Source: Ganoderma boninense
Lineage: Eukaryota > Basidiomycota > Agaricomycetes > Polyporales > Polyporaceae
Reading direction: 5' to 3'
Assembly (NCBI GenBank): GCA_002900995.3
Contig: CM035314.1
Location: forward strand, 2,515,234-2,579,233
Length of the DNA: 64,000 nucleotides
Shown here: piece after piece, positions 23,324-34,099 of the stretch
Layout: each line of letters opens with the position of its first letter
Numbering within the stretch: the stretch's first letter is position 1
The notes under the pieces: generated by a model
What the model was told of the DNA's origin: nothing
The model's input: the letters and a program-made list of their open reading frames with translations, nothing else
The model's database searches: none
Position numbers and translations under genes: made by a program

Positions 23324-23998
23324 CACCAGTAGTTACCCTACTTGTATTACAAGTAGCCACCACCCTGGTGAAGTGGTTGTGTATTTTGTGTACACCAGTA
23401 ATACAATACAAGATTAACAATACAGCTACTGCACTAAGATTGTTAGACATTGTTAAACAAGCCAAGTAAGGAGCAGGGGCTATATGGTGTGTTGTTATGG
23501 CTTGTAAAAGGTCGATAAAGGACCTGTGCACTTGTTAGACCTTGTTAAACAGGTGGTAGCACAAATAGTGCAAATGCAGCCTCTTGTGATGGCTTGTAAA
23601 TAGTGTTCATGAGGGTTCTAGGCTTGTTAGACCTTGTTAAAACAAGTGCAGTACAATTGGTGCTATGTGTGTGTTGTTATGGCTTGTAAAAGGTCGATAA
23701 AGGACCTGTGCACTTGTTAGACCTTGTTAAACAGGTGGTAGCACAAATAGTGCAAAATGCAGCCTCTTGTGATGGCTTGTAAATAGTGTTCATGAGGGGT
23801 TCTAGGCTTGTTAGACCTTGTTAAACAAGTGGTGATGCAAATGGTGCAAATACCACCCTTTGTTATGGGTTGTAAATGATGAATGGAGGTGTTGTACCCT
23901 TGTCAGACCTTGTTAAACATGTGGTAATGCAAATGGTGCGAATCCTCCCTATTGTTAAGGCTTGTAAAAAAGAATTGAAGAGACTCTGCACTTGTTAG
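23324..23998 (+). mobile_element. KDZ-type element end, running into the assembly gap
   Basis: This block begins CACCAGTAGTTACCC and is nearly identical to the reverse complement of 42,624-43,295, including the order of its sub-repeats. It matches that arm better than the one at 33,027 (CCACCCTGG and GCAGGGGCT rather than CCATCCTGG and GCAGGGCT). It stops at the run of N, so the rest of the element is missing from the assembly. Confidence 0.8.
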
Positions 23999-24098
23999 NN
24001 NNNNNNNNNNNNNNNNNNNNNNNNNNNNNNNNNNNNNNNNNNNNNNNNNNNNNNNNNNNNNNNNNNNNNNNNNNNNNNNNNNNNNNNNNNNNNNNNNN
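23999..24098. other. assembly gap (100 N)
   Basis: Exactly 100 ambiguous bases, the usual placeholder for a gap of unknown size. A KDZ end lies on the left and Ty3/gypsy sequence on the right, so two repeats meet here and the true distance could be many kilobases. Confidence 0.98.
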
Positions 24099-24293
24099 GA
24101 GGAAGTGTTAGAGTCGCGTCGGTATGGGCGATGGAAGAAACTGCAGTATCTGGTTCACTGGAAGGGCTGGGGCCCTGAACACGATAGCTGGGAAGACGTG
24201 TCGGATCTAGCAAACGCGCCAAAAGTGCTGCAAAAGTTTCATTCGACACATCCCGACGCTCCTGGCCCTCTCAACAAGAAGACTCGATCGTGA
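24099..24293 (+). mobile_element. Ty3/gypsy polyprotein C-terminus with chromodomain
   Basis: The frame emerging from the gap reads EEVLESRRYGRWKKLQYLVHW, then KGWGPEHDSWEDVSDLANA and VLQKFHSTHPDAPGP, and stops at 24293. This is the chromodomain at the integrase C-terminus of chromovirus-type Ty3/gypsy elements: the LQYLVHWKGW strand and the HDSWE turn are diagnostic. In such elements the domain steers integration towards marked chromatin. The rest of gag-pol is hidden by the gap. The polypurine tract and 3' LTR follow directly. Confidence 0.9.
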
Positions 24294-24306
24294 GGACACG
24301 ATCCTT

Positions 24307-24318
24307 AGGAGGGGGGTA
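24307..24318 (+). other. polypurine tract of the Ty3/gypsy element
   Basis: AGGAGGGGGGTA lies immediately before the LTR start and 14 bases after the polyprotein stop, the usual position of the plus-strand primer. Confidence 0.7.
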
Positions 24319-24319
24319 T

Positions 24320-24796
24320 TGTCATGAACGGCACGCTCAGCGCCTACCCCGGCGTCTCTCTTTCCCTTTTCGGACTGTTTGCCTCCCGCGTCGTCCTTAT
24401 TGTCCTCCGCTGTTTAGCAAACCTGTCCCTTGTTCTCGCAGTACAATAACTCCTGTTACCCATTGTTCCCGTCGTCATTGTACTACATACCATTGTTCTT
24501 CCACTGGTTCCCGTGTCCATAGTTACCCATTGTCCCCGGTTCCCATTGTCCGTTACATGTATATAAGGCCTGTACTTTGCTACCTGGAGACCTCAGTTTC
24601 GACCTCTTGTCTCCAGGTAAGCCTCGCTGTATTCTCGCTCGTTAGTTACTCGCTCAATACATCTTGTCTCCAGCCTGACTGTCGAGCCCTGCTCCGCTCT
24701 CGCTGCACAAGTGCTCATCGACGCCCTTGCTCGTCTCGTAAGCCTCCTCCCTGATCTTACTCGACAGCCAGTCGTAACACCGACGCGGCCGTCACA
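24320..24796 (+). repeat. 3' LTR of the Ty3/gypsy element
   Basis: About 477 bases from TGTCATGAACGG to GCGGCCGTCACA, with TG...CA ends. An internal promoter-like GTATATAAGG lies near 24556. A second LTR is not visible, so the right boundary rests on the terminal dinucleotides. Confidence 0.65.
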
Positions 24797-26196
24797 GTAG
24801 CGATGACTCGGAGATGGACGACCCAGAAGTCCACCGACGACGGAGCGCTGGTAGCACTGAACGGAGCGCTGGGGCCCGAGTTGGCCGTAGCGCCTGGCTA
24901 TGCGCCAAGCAGGACGCTCTGTCTCGCAACTGTCCTGCAATTGTTTTCCCTTCATACCTTGACTCCCAGTCTGCTCGCGCTTCTACCTTGGTCTCTCGTT
25001 TTCCCACCTGGTACGTCTTGTCTCGAGACTCGCGCTCCGGTCCCCGCTCCTGAATTCCGCCCGGGGTCGCGTATACTAGTCCCGTTACTCTGGTCTCGTT
25101 CACTGCACACTTCGACGTGATTTCAGGCTCGACTGATCTGCGAAGACGGGTGCACTACTGAGTCACCTCTACCTCGGCCAGCTCAAATAAGATGTCGTAT
25201 ATTGACCCTGCGTCAAGCTAGACATTGTCTTGCTCATGCTCCCGTTCGCGAAGCAGTCCTAGCCTTCGTCCTCGCCCCGCCTACGTCTCTCTCCGGACTT
25301 TCCCAAACATCCTCCTTCCCCACACCCGCGCTGATGCTCACGGTAGCCCATCTCCGAGTCAGTTAATAGTGCGCCGTGCGCACTTTCCGAGCGCGATCAT
25401 TGCATCCGCCGCGAGCTAAGTACTTACCCTGGCGTTGAGCGCATGTGCGAGACGGGTACGCGGCGCTTAGACGAGGTTAGGCACCGCCCCCGGCTCCCGG
25501 ACTCCGGGCGCTCCTGCCCCGCCCCAAGGTATGTGTTCCTCCGAGTTCGATCTCGTGCTCACCATCCTCGACGTCGCGGCATTGTCCGCCATTTGCCCCG
25601 ACAAAAGGGCCTCCCGCCAAGCTTCGGCGCTCACGAAGACTAGGATTAGTGAACGGTACGGGCCTGAGGCCGTGGTTCATGGCGGAGTCGGGGCGTCGTG
25701 TCGTGCAGGAGGGCGATAGCGAGCAGTTAGCGAGCTCGTTGATGGTCATGTTCAATCGTCGTTTTCGCAAGTTCTGCTACAGACCGGAGCTGCCGCTCCC
25801 TCAGATGCAAGTTCGACCAGGACATTGATAAGGTCAAGGCCATCCTCGAGGGCTAGTCTCTCGCCGTTCACAGAGGCAGGTAGAGCCGGTCCCCGGGCGG
25901 TTGGCAAAGCGATTACTGCGCTCTCCGTCCTGTTGCAGAGTGTGCCCGCAGAGGTTGAGATCGTCCCTCCGGCGATCTCTATCCTCGACTCGTGTTGATG
26001 CTCTATATCTAGACTGTTTTACTTAGTAACCACGTCTATCTTCGCCCAAGTCCGTTGACTGTACTAGCCGTGCGCCCAAGTACGCCTGTGCCGTTCGACC
26101 CTATTACAGGGATCCGTCCATCTCCACCACCATTGTTACTCCCATGTTGCGATGAATCCTGGTACCAGTAGTGCTAGGACAAGGCCCAAAAGGAGC
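24797..26196. other. spacer without a recognisable gene
   Basis: Short overlapping ORFs on both strands, none with a motif or a coherent splice pattern. It may contain further decayed retrotransposon sequence. Confidence 0.35.
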
Positions 26197-27722
26197 TCAA
26201 ATGTGATCTAATATTACGGTCAATGGACCGTGATATACTGGACTCAACGCAGAGGGGCGTACCCATAGAGAAGACATCGGCGATGAAGGCTGTGTCGCTG
26301 TCGAGTTGACTATGCTGTCCTCGGTGATGCGGATAGGCTTGGGAAGAGGGGCGGGCTCTATTGCGGACATCAGACTAGTATCAGGATCAGGAGGGTTCTG
26401 AGACAGACCTGTTTCACGCAGCGCTTCCCAAACGATACAAACAGGCTTGCTTTGACGAGGAAATGTTGCGGTAGCAAGGCGAAGACGGTAACCGCCTGCC
26501 TCACCGGTGTCGTGTGCCTAGTAACATTTGTCCAGATAAATTGAACAAAGTAGGACTTTCATATACCTACTGCAATAGCGAGGACCCTGCCACGGTCTGC
26601 CAAGGGACCATCTAGTTAGTATTGACCTAGCTAGTGTATGAAAATGAGGCTCACTAGGAATAAGTAAGCTGGGCATCTTGCCACAAACGAAATCCCACAT
26701 GTTGACCTTCCCGACTGTGGTCCCGCCGACCACAGCTTGTCCGTCATGAATGAAGCGGACAGGGGTAGGCAAGCATTCCCCTACATCATGCGCGAAAGTA
26801 TGCAGTAGCTCCCCGGTATTCAGGAGGTAAATATCAAAACCCGTTGTCAAGTTACTGACTGCGATACGAGTGCCATCTTCGGAAACGCTTGCCCTTGCGC
26901 TGTACAGATGACGAGATGGTGAGATATATAGGCGCACAACAACGAAAGACCACGAACATTTTCCCCTTGATTGGGATGTGACCGACTCGGGTCCAAGCGG
27001 CGGTTTCTAGCAGCCTAAATCGAAGCTCATTAAGGCATAGTGATCAGAGTTCTGACAAAGATGGACTTACTGTACGCCATGGAACATGTACGCGGCCATG
27101 AGAAGCCGACCGTATTTGTCGGAAGGGATCCATTGAACGCCTGTAACAATAATTTCATTCTCTTCCACGGACTCCAGAGGAGGCTCTTGAATAAGTGCCG
27201 TCCACTTGTACGAGTGATCTGCCCAGAATAAACCTACAAGTCGATACTAGCACCTTGGTAACACGCACCTGCATCTTGCGTCCACACTTTCAGCTCTGAG
27301 CAGGCCCCAGATGCGACGATGTCGCCTTGAATGGCCAGGTGCTCAACTGGAAATTTGTGACCCCAGAATCCGCTAGAGGACAAGTCAGCCTGTGGGCAGG
27401 CGGTGAGGACGGTTGCAATCGTTTCTAGTCGCATCTGCGTACCTACCTCGTTGACGACCACGACGACAAGACTACCGCTCTTGCTCCCAACCATGACGGT
27501 CAGTCGTTCAGCATTCATCCAACCCAGCGATGTGATAGGGACGGCGGAGACAGTAACATATTGATGTAACAGGTTTCCCTGTTCGGCATCCCATATGCAG
27601 AGGCAACCATCCATGCCCCCCGTTGCCAACAGAGTACCGTCCGGGTTGAACTCTACGCAAGTTATGCCTTTGCCAGCGTGGCCTTCTGAGAGATGAGCAG
27701 TTTCGGTGTAGCGTCTCGCCAT
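26197..27722 (-). CDS. WD40-repeat protein
   Basis: The ATG at 27722 begins MARRYTETAHLSEGHAGKG. Repeats are recognisable by their spacing and WD-type ends: ITCVEFNPDGTLLATGGMDG with LCIWDAEQG, then ITSLGWMNAERLTVMVGSKSG, then VASGACSELKVW. After introns come RLLMAAYMFHGV, SVSEDGTRIAVSNLTTGFDI with LLNTGELLHTF, and RFIHDGQAVVGG with KVNMWD. This is a beta-propeller scaffold of six or seven blades. A non-repeat tail (about 26520-26197) is Pro/Ser-rich and stops at 26197. There is no membrane segment or enzyme domain. Agaricomycete genomes carry many such single-propeller proteins of unknown role, and no specific partner can be named from sequence. Confidence 0.75.
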
Positions 27723-27777
27723 GATGGATAGCGAATGCGAGGACAGAGTTCGCAACGGTGAATGGAAGAGACAGCAA

Positions 27778-28100
27778 GATCAGACCTAGTAGTAGAAACC
27801 AGAGATTTGGGGAGATGAGCGCCGCTGGTACTTGCTGCCTTTCATCTCACGTGATGCTGAATGAGGTGGTCACGCCGCCGTGGCCAACGGCCTGGGACCC
27901 AATCGCGATGGTTGGAGGGCCGAGGAGATAGAGACGACACGTCTCGATAGTAAGACTGGATTCAGCGGTAAGGATATAGACGGAGACAAGCTGGGCTGAT
28001 GCCGTATAGCGCTACGCGAGGGTTAATCTAAAGCCCAGGAGGCGCGACAGAAGTAAGCAGATCCAACGACCAGCGCATCTTTGACGACCATCTGAGCCGC
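27778..28100. other. intergenic spacer
   Basis: Lies between two minus-strand genes. No extra ORF or RNA gene is seen. Confidence 0.4.
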
Positions 28101-28855
28101 CTACTCCTCCTCCTGTTTCAGGACGCGGGGTACGTTGGGTACCATGCCGAGAACGTCTCTCACAAGCTCTTCCTCCTTGTCTTGGTTGTCGATCTTCTTC
28201 GTCTGGATCTCCGCAATGATGCGGACGATGTCCCAGAACTCGGAGGGACTTGAGAAAATAAGGGAGAAGGTCTGGATTTTCGGCAGCAGAAAGCGGACCT
28301 TGAGCTGTGACTATAGGGCAGTCAGCGACGTACTAGAAGTGAACGTAGATAGTTTGGCCTGCACTTACGCTATAGGTCTCAATCTCAACCTCAGACCCCT
28401 CAGCCAGGAGGATACGGGCGATCACAGAGGGGGGATCTTCGATGAAACTCCCATCGACGGTATCGCAAACGAGTAGGACGGCTGAGGAGATGGCGTCGTG
28501 ATTGGCCTCCTGAAGGAGCAAACGAATATCTCACTCATGTTTGTCAGCGCCCAGTTCCGCAACGATGACCCGAACGTTCTTGGGAGGTTCATGGCATGCC
28601 ACGCCACCACGCTTGTGCTCTTGGCATATGACATGGGGGACGGTAAACTCGATGGAAGGGAAGCTATACGCGTAGTTTATTGAGCCCGCAGGACTGAGAG
28701 AGCTTCGGGGGATTCGCTTACCCGTAGAGGGCCATAAGTGCCACTTCGCGACGTTGGGGGGAGAGACGGGGGAACTGGAGGAGACGCACCACGACCAGCC
28801 GTCTAGTATACGCACGGCAAGCGACAAAGAACGATAGTCCTAGAATTTGGGACAT
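28101..28855 (-). CDS. hypothetical protein, small
   Basis: The ATG at 28855 begins MSQILGLSFFVACRAYTRRLV. Exon 1 ends in ALMALYG at about 28724, and a 58-base intron joins it in frame to FPSIEFTVPHVICQEHKRGG. The next open stretch gives LLQEANHDAISSAVLLVCDTVDG and IARILLAEGSEVEIETYS, and the last exon gives LKVRFLLPKIQTFSLIF and ends in KQEEE with a stop at 28101. An in-frame TGA separates the second and third stretches unless a 66-base intron is used there. No family is recognised. Confidence 0.45.
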
Positions 28856-29871
28856 GAGATGAAGAGAAGAACGCTCAAGGCAGCGCAGAGGGGGGCAGAG
28901 CAGGGTCTGGGGGGTGCATCTTGGTAGGCGGCATGGGGGCAAAGCTCTAGCAAGAGGGTTCCGGCAGAGGACTTGGAGGAATGAAGACGACGCGAGGGTT
29001 GACCCCGACAGACGCCTGCAGGTAACTCCCCGCCGAATGGTCACGAGTTGGTCACACGTACGTGAACGCGAGACGCCCCGGAGCGCTCCTCCCGAGCTTC
29101 CTTTGAGCGCTCCACCGCCTCGCCTGCTGCACAGCGCTCAAGCGCTCACCTCTCGCTCCTCTGCTGCTGCCTCGTACTACCTCCCCTCCCCGCCGGAACA
29201 TCTACCCGCTGTCTAGGCTAGATTTCACACACAAGTCTCCTAAATGTGTGCTGCAGACGCTGGCTAATACTCTGTCGACTCCGCCCAGGCTGGGCGCGAT
29301 CTCAGTTTCGTCGACGAAGATTTCGCGCTACTTGCACACTACTCCGCTCGTCCGCGGAAGCTGCAAGTTGCCCCGTCGGCCTCTCAATCAAATCATTCAA
29401 GGGCACGCCCATACCATGAAGTCTCAGACTGCGCCAGGTACGTGTCTGACCATTCTCCTGCATCCCTCGAGCTCGTCAGTGCTCCATCCCCGCCGCTCTC
29501 GATGTCTCCCCTTGCATTCTACGCCTCCTGCTCCAGCGATCACTGCGATCCAAGCCATCAGGGCAGTTGGCTTGGATAGACGAGATCGGCGAGCCCTGCC
29601 AATCTGGTCTGAATTTCGTCAGGCGGCGAATGACGGTCTAAGCACGCTGGTCTCTGAGTTTCGTATGCACACCGTGGGGGAGTCGGGTGGTATACGTTGA
29701 TTTCAAAGCAAAATACACGTGAGGGCTACGGTCTGGGATGGAATACTCTAAACTTTGGACGCTGGATACGATCTACGTTATAACGGTGTTGTTAGTGGAT
29801 GTCACTTGAAGCTGTCTGGGATGCTTGCTCAGAAATGCCCTGAGACTGAGCGCGAAACAGGCTTACGAAGG
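28856..29871. other. spacer with weak ORFs only
   Basis: A plus-strand frame at 29248-29700 is open for 150 codons but is Ser/Pro/His-rich and shows no motif or splice context. I would not call it a gene. Confidence 0.35.
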
Positions 29872-30950
29872 TCAGAACAACGTGTTCCGAAGCGGGTCGC
29901 GCATAAGAAGCGTGTTTGTCCAAGTGCCAGTATGCTTGGACCAATGCGTGATGACCCCGTTGCGGGATTCTCGGCAACGATACCACACTCTAATGAGGTT
30001 CAACCTCGGGTGATGGCGTTGGGTATGCTGACGCTTTGGACCTTCGGTCCATCCCAGCAGTGTCTTGGCTTCGTACTGAAGATCGCCAGGGGAGCGCACG
30101 AAGGCGGCCGCAGTGCGGAGAGAGAGCTCTTGCAACCATGGGAGCTTCAGCAACAGACGCGACCAACTGGCGACGTCGTTCCATGCTCTCCGTGAGTGGG
30201 ATCCACGCCTCTGCAGATCTGTGAGCGACTCGATGGTTATGTAGGATGGATGGTTGCAACGTACCGTGGCGAGAGGCTTCTCGAGCAGCTTGAGCCTTCT
30301 CAGAGACGTCATCCCGGGAACAATGCTCTGCAGCAGGTCATAGTCGTTGGGGTCGAAGTCCACAGACAAGTATACCATCATCTGGAGATGGAACGGCTTC
30401 AAAGCCTGGGGAATGCCGACCACGGAACAGTCGGTGATGGTGAGATGGTCCAAGAGCAGAGGCGTGATGTGAATAGCACACGCCGCCGGGCACTCGATGG
30501 TACGAATGTATTTGAGATCGGCGAGGACCAGGGGACAATCTTTGTCGTTTGGGTGTCGGCCACAAGCACCGATGCTGAGGATGTCAAGGCCCGCGGCCAA
30601 TATAACGAACGGGACGACATGGCCGTGGGGGAGGTTGGTCTTGAAAGACCGCAACTGCGGAAGTCGCGAGGTCGTTAGGAGGGTGAGCGGGGTGTCGAAA
30701 GGTAGGAGAAGAACGAGATTGACGACGTTGGCGGCCAAACCCAGGCATCGGCGTAGCGCAGGTACCGGGACCGGGCCCGGCAACTGTATGGTGAGTTCTC
30801 TGACATCCAAGCCTATGATGGCGTTTGCTTCGGCGTCGTCGTTAAAACTGAGCAGACTCTGAACTGAGCCGATGTGCTTGCGAGCCTTCGAGCTTGATCA
30901 ACAAGAGCAAACTTCATCCACAGCACAAGAAGACTTACCGAGGCAGCCAT
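29872..30950 (-). CDS. F-box/LRR-like orphan protein
   Basis: The main exon (about 30890-29872) reads SVQSLLSFNDDAEANAIIGLD and then DVRELTIQLPGPVPV. Leucine-spaced strands follow: LRRCLGLAANVVNLVLLLPF, LPQLRSFKTNLP, FVILAAGLDILSIGACG, LLLDHLTITDCSVVGIPQAL and LLKLPWLQELSLRTAA. This looks like the LRR-like solenoid that follows an F-box in Agaricomycete F-box families, though no F-box is visible here. The N-terminus is uncertain: an ATG at about 30948 sits just before a donor but gives the wrong phase. If it works like its relatives it would select substrates for an SCF ubiquitin ligase; that is inference. Confidence 0.5.
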
Positions 30951-31225
30951 GTTGCTCAAACCTCTGTTCAGCGGGTTGATTGCAGCGAGGAGAACGAAGT
31001 GGCGTGGCGAGCCGAGCGGCGTTGAGGATCGAGAGATGCCCTGCTAGCGGAATATATACAGCCGCTCAGGGTCGGCGACTCAAAGGCCTTTGTTCTTGCA
31101 GCTAGCGAGCGCCGCCTGTTCGAGGTCACGACAGTGCTGGTGCTTACGTACACATACACGACCCAAAAACTCGTAGCCTGTAAGCTTCTCATAAATCCAG
31201 ACTTTCTTTACCCTACGTAGCCATG

Positions 31226-33001
31226 CTACACCCAGGACCGACGTCCCGTCGCCTTCACCCCTTTGGGTCGTCCCCCTTGCCCTTCCTTCCTTTTCGTGCG
31301 CGTAAACTTACACAACAGGTGCTCGGCCATGATGGGATCCCATGCCATGCTCGTCTTGTCTTCATCCGTCAGGCGAGCATCTAGCGCTTCATACAACCTC
31401 TTGAAAGCCAAGGTGACCTGTTGAAGAGAAGCCTTCTCTGACGCGACGAGTCCAAGGAGGACTAGTGCCGCAAGCGAACCAGCCTTCATCGTCCAGATGG
31501 CCCGGCCCACTTCTTTTAGTGTCGGACGCACAACCTTCCCAGCGTAGGTCAAGTCGGCCGTGAGAAGATATGCGGTGAGGTCTCCAACCATCGCCAGATG
31601 TTGATCAAGGAACCACTGGATGCATGTCAGAAATGGAATTGGTGCGGGGCTGTGGCGCGCCTCCAGCTGCCTCCATCCGGCCTCTTGTGCGAAGTAGTGA
31701 GGTACGAAGTCATTCCCGCTGCGTCGTCTTGGTTGAGGAGTGCCGTAGCATTTGATGTTGAAAAACTTATCGAGGGACTCGATATTATGAGGATCAAATC
31801 CCTGCGCGGTTAACAGGGCATTCCACGCGGAAAGATCGCGGAAATAATAACCGTGCGTGCTCTCGAGAAGGACTTGGGAGTTAAACATCAGGGCTCGAGA
31901 TATAACCCAGCTAGGGAATGCACCAGGTGAATTGACGCGGTGCGAGTGGAACGGGCCTTGAGGAGAAGTGAGACGGAGGCGTGATGGCGCCCGCTCCCTG
32001 AAGGGCAAGAAGAAGTCGTGGTTGCTATTGACGAGCAACTGAAGCGGCGTAAGCTGTGAGGGTACAGTGTCTTTGATGAGGGGAAGCAACTCTGTCACGA
32101 AGCTAAGGAGCATTTGAACCCCGTGTTCTTCAACGCCCGATGTTTCGTTGGTACAGGTTGATTGGGGCCTGAGAGTAGCAAGTTCGTGAACATGCTCCAA
32201 GCATTCCTCTTCGCTCGTGAAAACGTCCTCCGACATGTTGTTGATTAGGGATGTTTGGGGCGTAGAAGGAGAGGCGACTCGGACTGAAACAGACGTCGAC
32301 GAAGAGTTTTTGCCTTGCGAAGGCAGGCTGCCGATAAGTGGTTCCGCAAGAGAATCGACAAGAGAACGAAGACCAGGCAAGCACTTATGGAGCATTGCTG
32401 AAATTTCATCCATCACCCTCCTCTCCTCCGTGTATGATTCAGAAAGTGGGAGCTGTCGAAGAGCGCTAGCAAATGGGTCTAGCATGTCCAGTCGCAGCGA
32501 TGAGTTTCGTTTGTTGGTCCCCAAGATGGATGCCTGGATTGACCTATACGCACCCCAGACGCCAGGCAACATCAGGACGTCGACGTTTTGGAAAGCGTTC
32601 AGAACATGGATAACGAAATATGAGGCAAGCAGGCTCGTATTGTTTGGAAAACAAAGCCATTCGCGAAGCAATCGGAGAACTGTCTTGCTCGTATGGGCGG
32701 CGGCTTCGCTCTGCTGGCAGATGGACGTGTATGCAGCGGTTGTCTCGCTCGCGGTCTCAATCGCAGGAAGATATCGGGATGCTTGGTAGGCCGCCGGACC
32801 GCCTTGTCGCACCTTCGCCAAAACATCTCGTACCAAGACCGCGAGCCAATCCGGGGAGCTCGCGAACGCCTCTCCGTCATGATCAATGGCCGAGATAATA
32901 CTCTGAACGCGTGCAGCGCAGTCACGAGTTAACCACAACCAGGCCGTTGCGCCATATAGCATTAACTGTCGATGCTCCACGGACAGCTTGAGGTCCGTCA
33001 T
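31226..33001 (-). CDS. hypothetical protein, 591 aa, possibly 5'-truncated
   Basis: A single long exon begins MTDLKLSVEHRQLMLYGATAW and ends with a basic tail (CKFTRTKRKEGQGGRPKG, then RRSWV). The body is helical with Leu/Ala-rich stretches and a Ser-rich linker near residue 230. A compact region around residues 340-430 has SRLRLTSPQGPFHSHRVN and ALMFNSQVLLESTHGYYF. No family is recognised. The ATG lies only 25 bases from the KDZ element end at 33,027, and an acceptor-like CCGTAG precedes it, so upstream exons or the promoter may have been lost to the insertion. Confidence 0.6.
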   Translation of the reverse strand: MTDLKLSVEHRQLMLYGATAWLWLTRDCAARVQSIISAIDHDGEAFASSPDWLAVLVRDVLAKVRQGGPAAYQASRYLPAIETASETTAAYTSICQQSEAAAHTSKTVLRLLREWLCFPNNTSLLASYFVIHVLNAFQNVDVLMLPGVWGAYRSIQASILGTNKRNSSLRLDMLDPFASALRQLPLSESYTEERRVMDEISAMLHKCLPGLRSLVDSLAEPLIGSLPSQGKNSSSTSVSVRVASPSTPQTSLINNMSEDVFTSEEECLEHVHELATLRPQSTCTNETSGVEEHGVQMLLSFVTELLPLIKDTVPSQLTPLQLLVNSNHDFFLPFRERAPSRLRLTSPQGPFHSHRVNSPGAFPSWVISRALMFNSQVLLESTHGYYFRDLSAWNALLTAQGFDPHNIESLDKFFNIKCYGTPQPRRRSGNDFVPHYFAQEAGWRQLEARHSPAPIPFLTCIQWFLDQHLAMVGDLTAYLLTADLTYAGKVVRPTLKEVGRAIWTMKAGSLAALVLLGLVASEKASLQQVTLAFKRLYEALDARLTDEDKTSMAWDPIMAEHLLCKFTRTKRKEGQGGRPKGVKATGRRSWV

Positions 33002-33026
33002 GTTTCTACGGTCGACCCGCGCAGCA

Positions 33027-33620
33027 CACCAGTAGTTACCCTACTTGTATTACAAGTAGCCACCATCCTGGTGAAGTGGTTGTGTATTTTGTGTACACCA
33101 GTAATACAATACAAGATTAACAATACAGCTACTGCACTAAGATTGTTAGACATTGTTAAACAAGCCAAGTAAGGAGCAGGGCTATATGGTGTGTTGTTAT
33201 GGCTTGTAAAAGGTCGATAAAGGACCTGTGCACTTGTTAGACCTTGTTAAACAGGTGGTAGCACAAATAGTGCAAATGCAGCCTCTTGTGATGGCTTGTA
33301 AATAGTGTTCATGAGGGTTCTAGGCTTGTTAGACCTTGTTAAACAAGTGGCAGTACAATTGGTGCAATTTCAGCCTCTTGTGATGGCTTGTAAATAGCAA
33401 CCGAAGAGACTGTCCAGTTGTTTGACATTGTAAATATGCACTAGAGGGACTATGCACTTGTCAGACCTTGTTATAACTCAGGTTAGTGTAGATATATGGT
33501 CTTTTGTCAACATTTGTAAATGAGCAACAGCTCACAGAATGCATTGCATATATTGTGATGAATTGTACAATGTACAGGAGACGCAGTAAGATTGTCAATC
33601 ATTGTAAAACACCTTGGACA
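33027..33620 (+). repeat. left terminal arm of the KDZ element
   Basis: Starts CACCAGTAGTTACC, then the near-perfect palindrome CTACTTGTATTACAAGTAG at 33041-33059. After about 110 bases come degenerate copies of TTGTTAGACCTTGTTAAACA (33145, 33233, 33325, 33459), alternating with TATGGCTTGTAAA-type words, at roughly 90-base spacing. Such iterated subterminal motifs are typical transposase-binding regions. Confidence 0.8.
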
Positions 33621-34099
33621 TTGAAGGTTGGTGGTGCACAGGCGCTCTGCCCAATTTGTGCATGTGGTCTACTCACCGCCCGCATCACAAATTCTTACAT
33701 TGAGCAAGTAATAACAAGTTGATACAGTTGTTTTGAAGTACTTACCTCGCGGGTTCATCGATTGTATCCCGCAACACAGCCACAAGCGCGCAAGACTTTG
33801 AACATAACATGTAGCAATGCACCTGCAGTAACGAGGGACTTGGGTAAAATATACAGGTGACAATACATAGAGAACAAGCAACATGTGTTATGGAGGGACT
33901 CGAAGAACACCACTGGACCGTCAACAGTCCATCTATGGGCGGGGATACGGGGACTCGGCTTGAAGAGACATCATGGGAAGGGACAAGGCAATAAGAGGGA
34001 TGGAGGGGGGACATTGTTCACGATTACGCAGACGATGCTGCCGGTACGGATATGGGACAGACAGACAGGAAAAGCTCGGAAACAAAAACATACAGTCGA

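Noticed and set aside
23223..23531. ORF that recurs identically at 43,088 on the other strand
   Set aside because: It is just the KDZ arm read through on one strand, with no coding motif and no host context.
33130..33500. Regularly spaced repeats in the KDZ arms as a possible CRISPR array
   Set aside because: The units are degenerate and lie in a eukaryotic transposon end that is mirrored at 42.6-43.3 kb. No cas genes exist in fungi.
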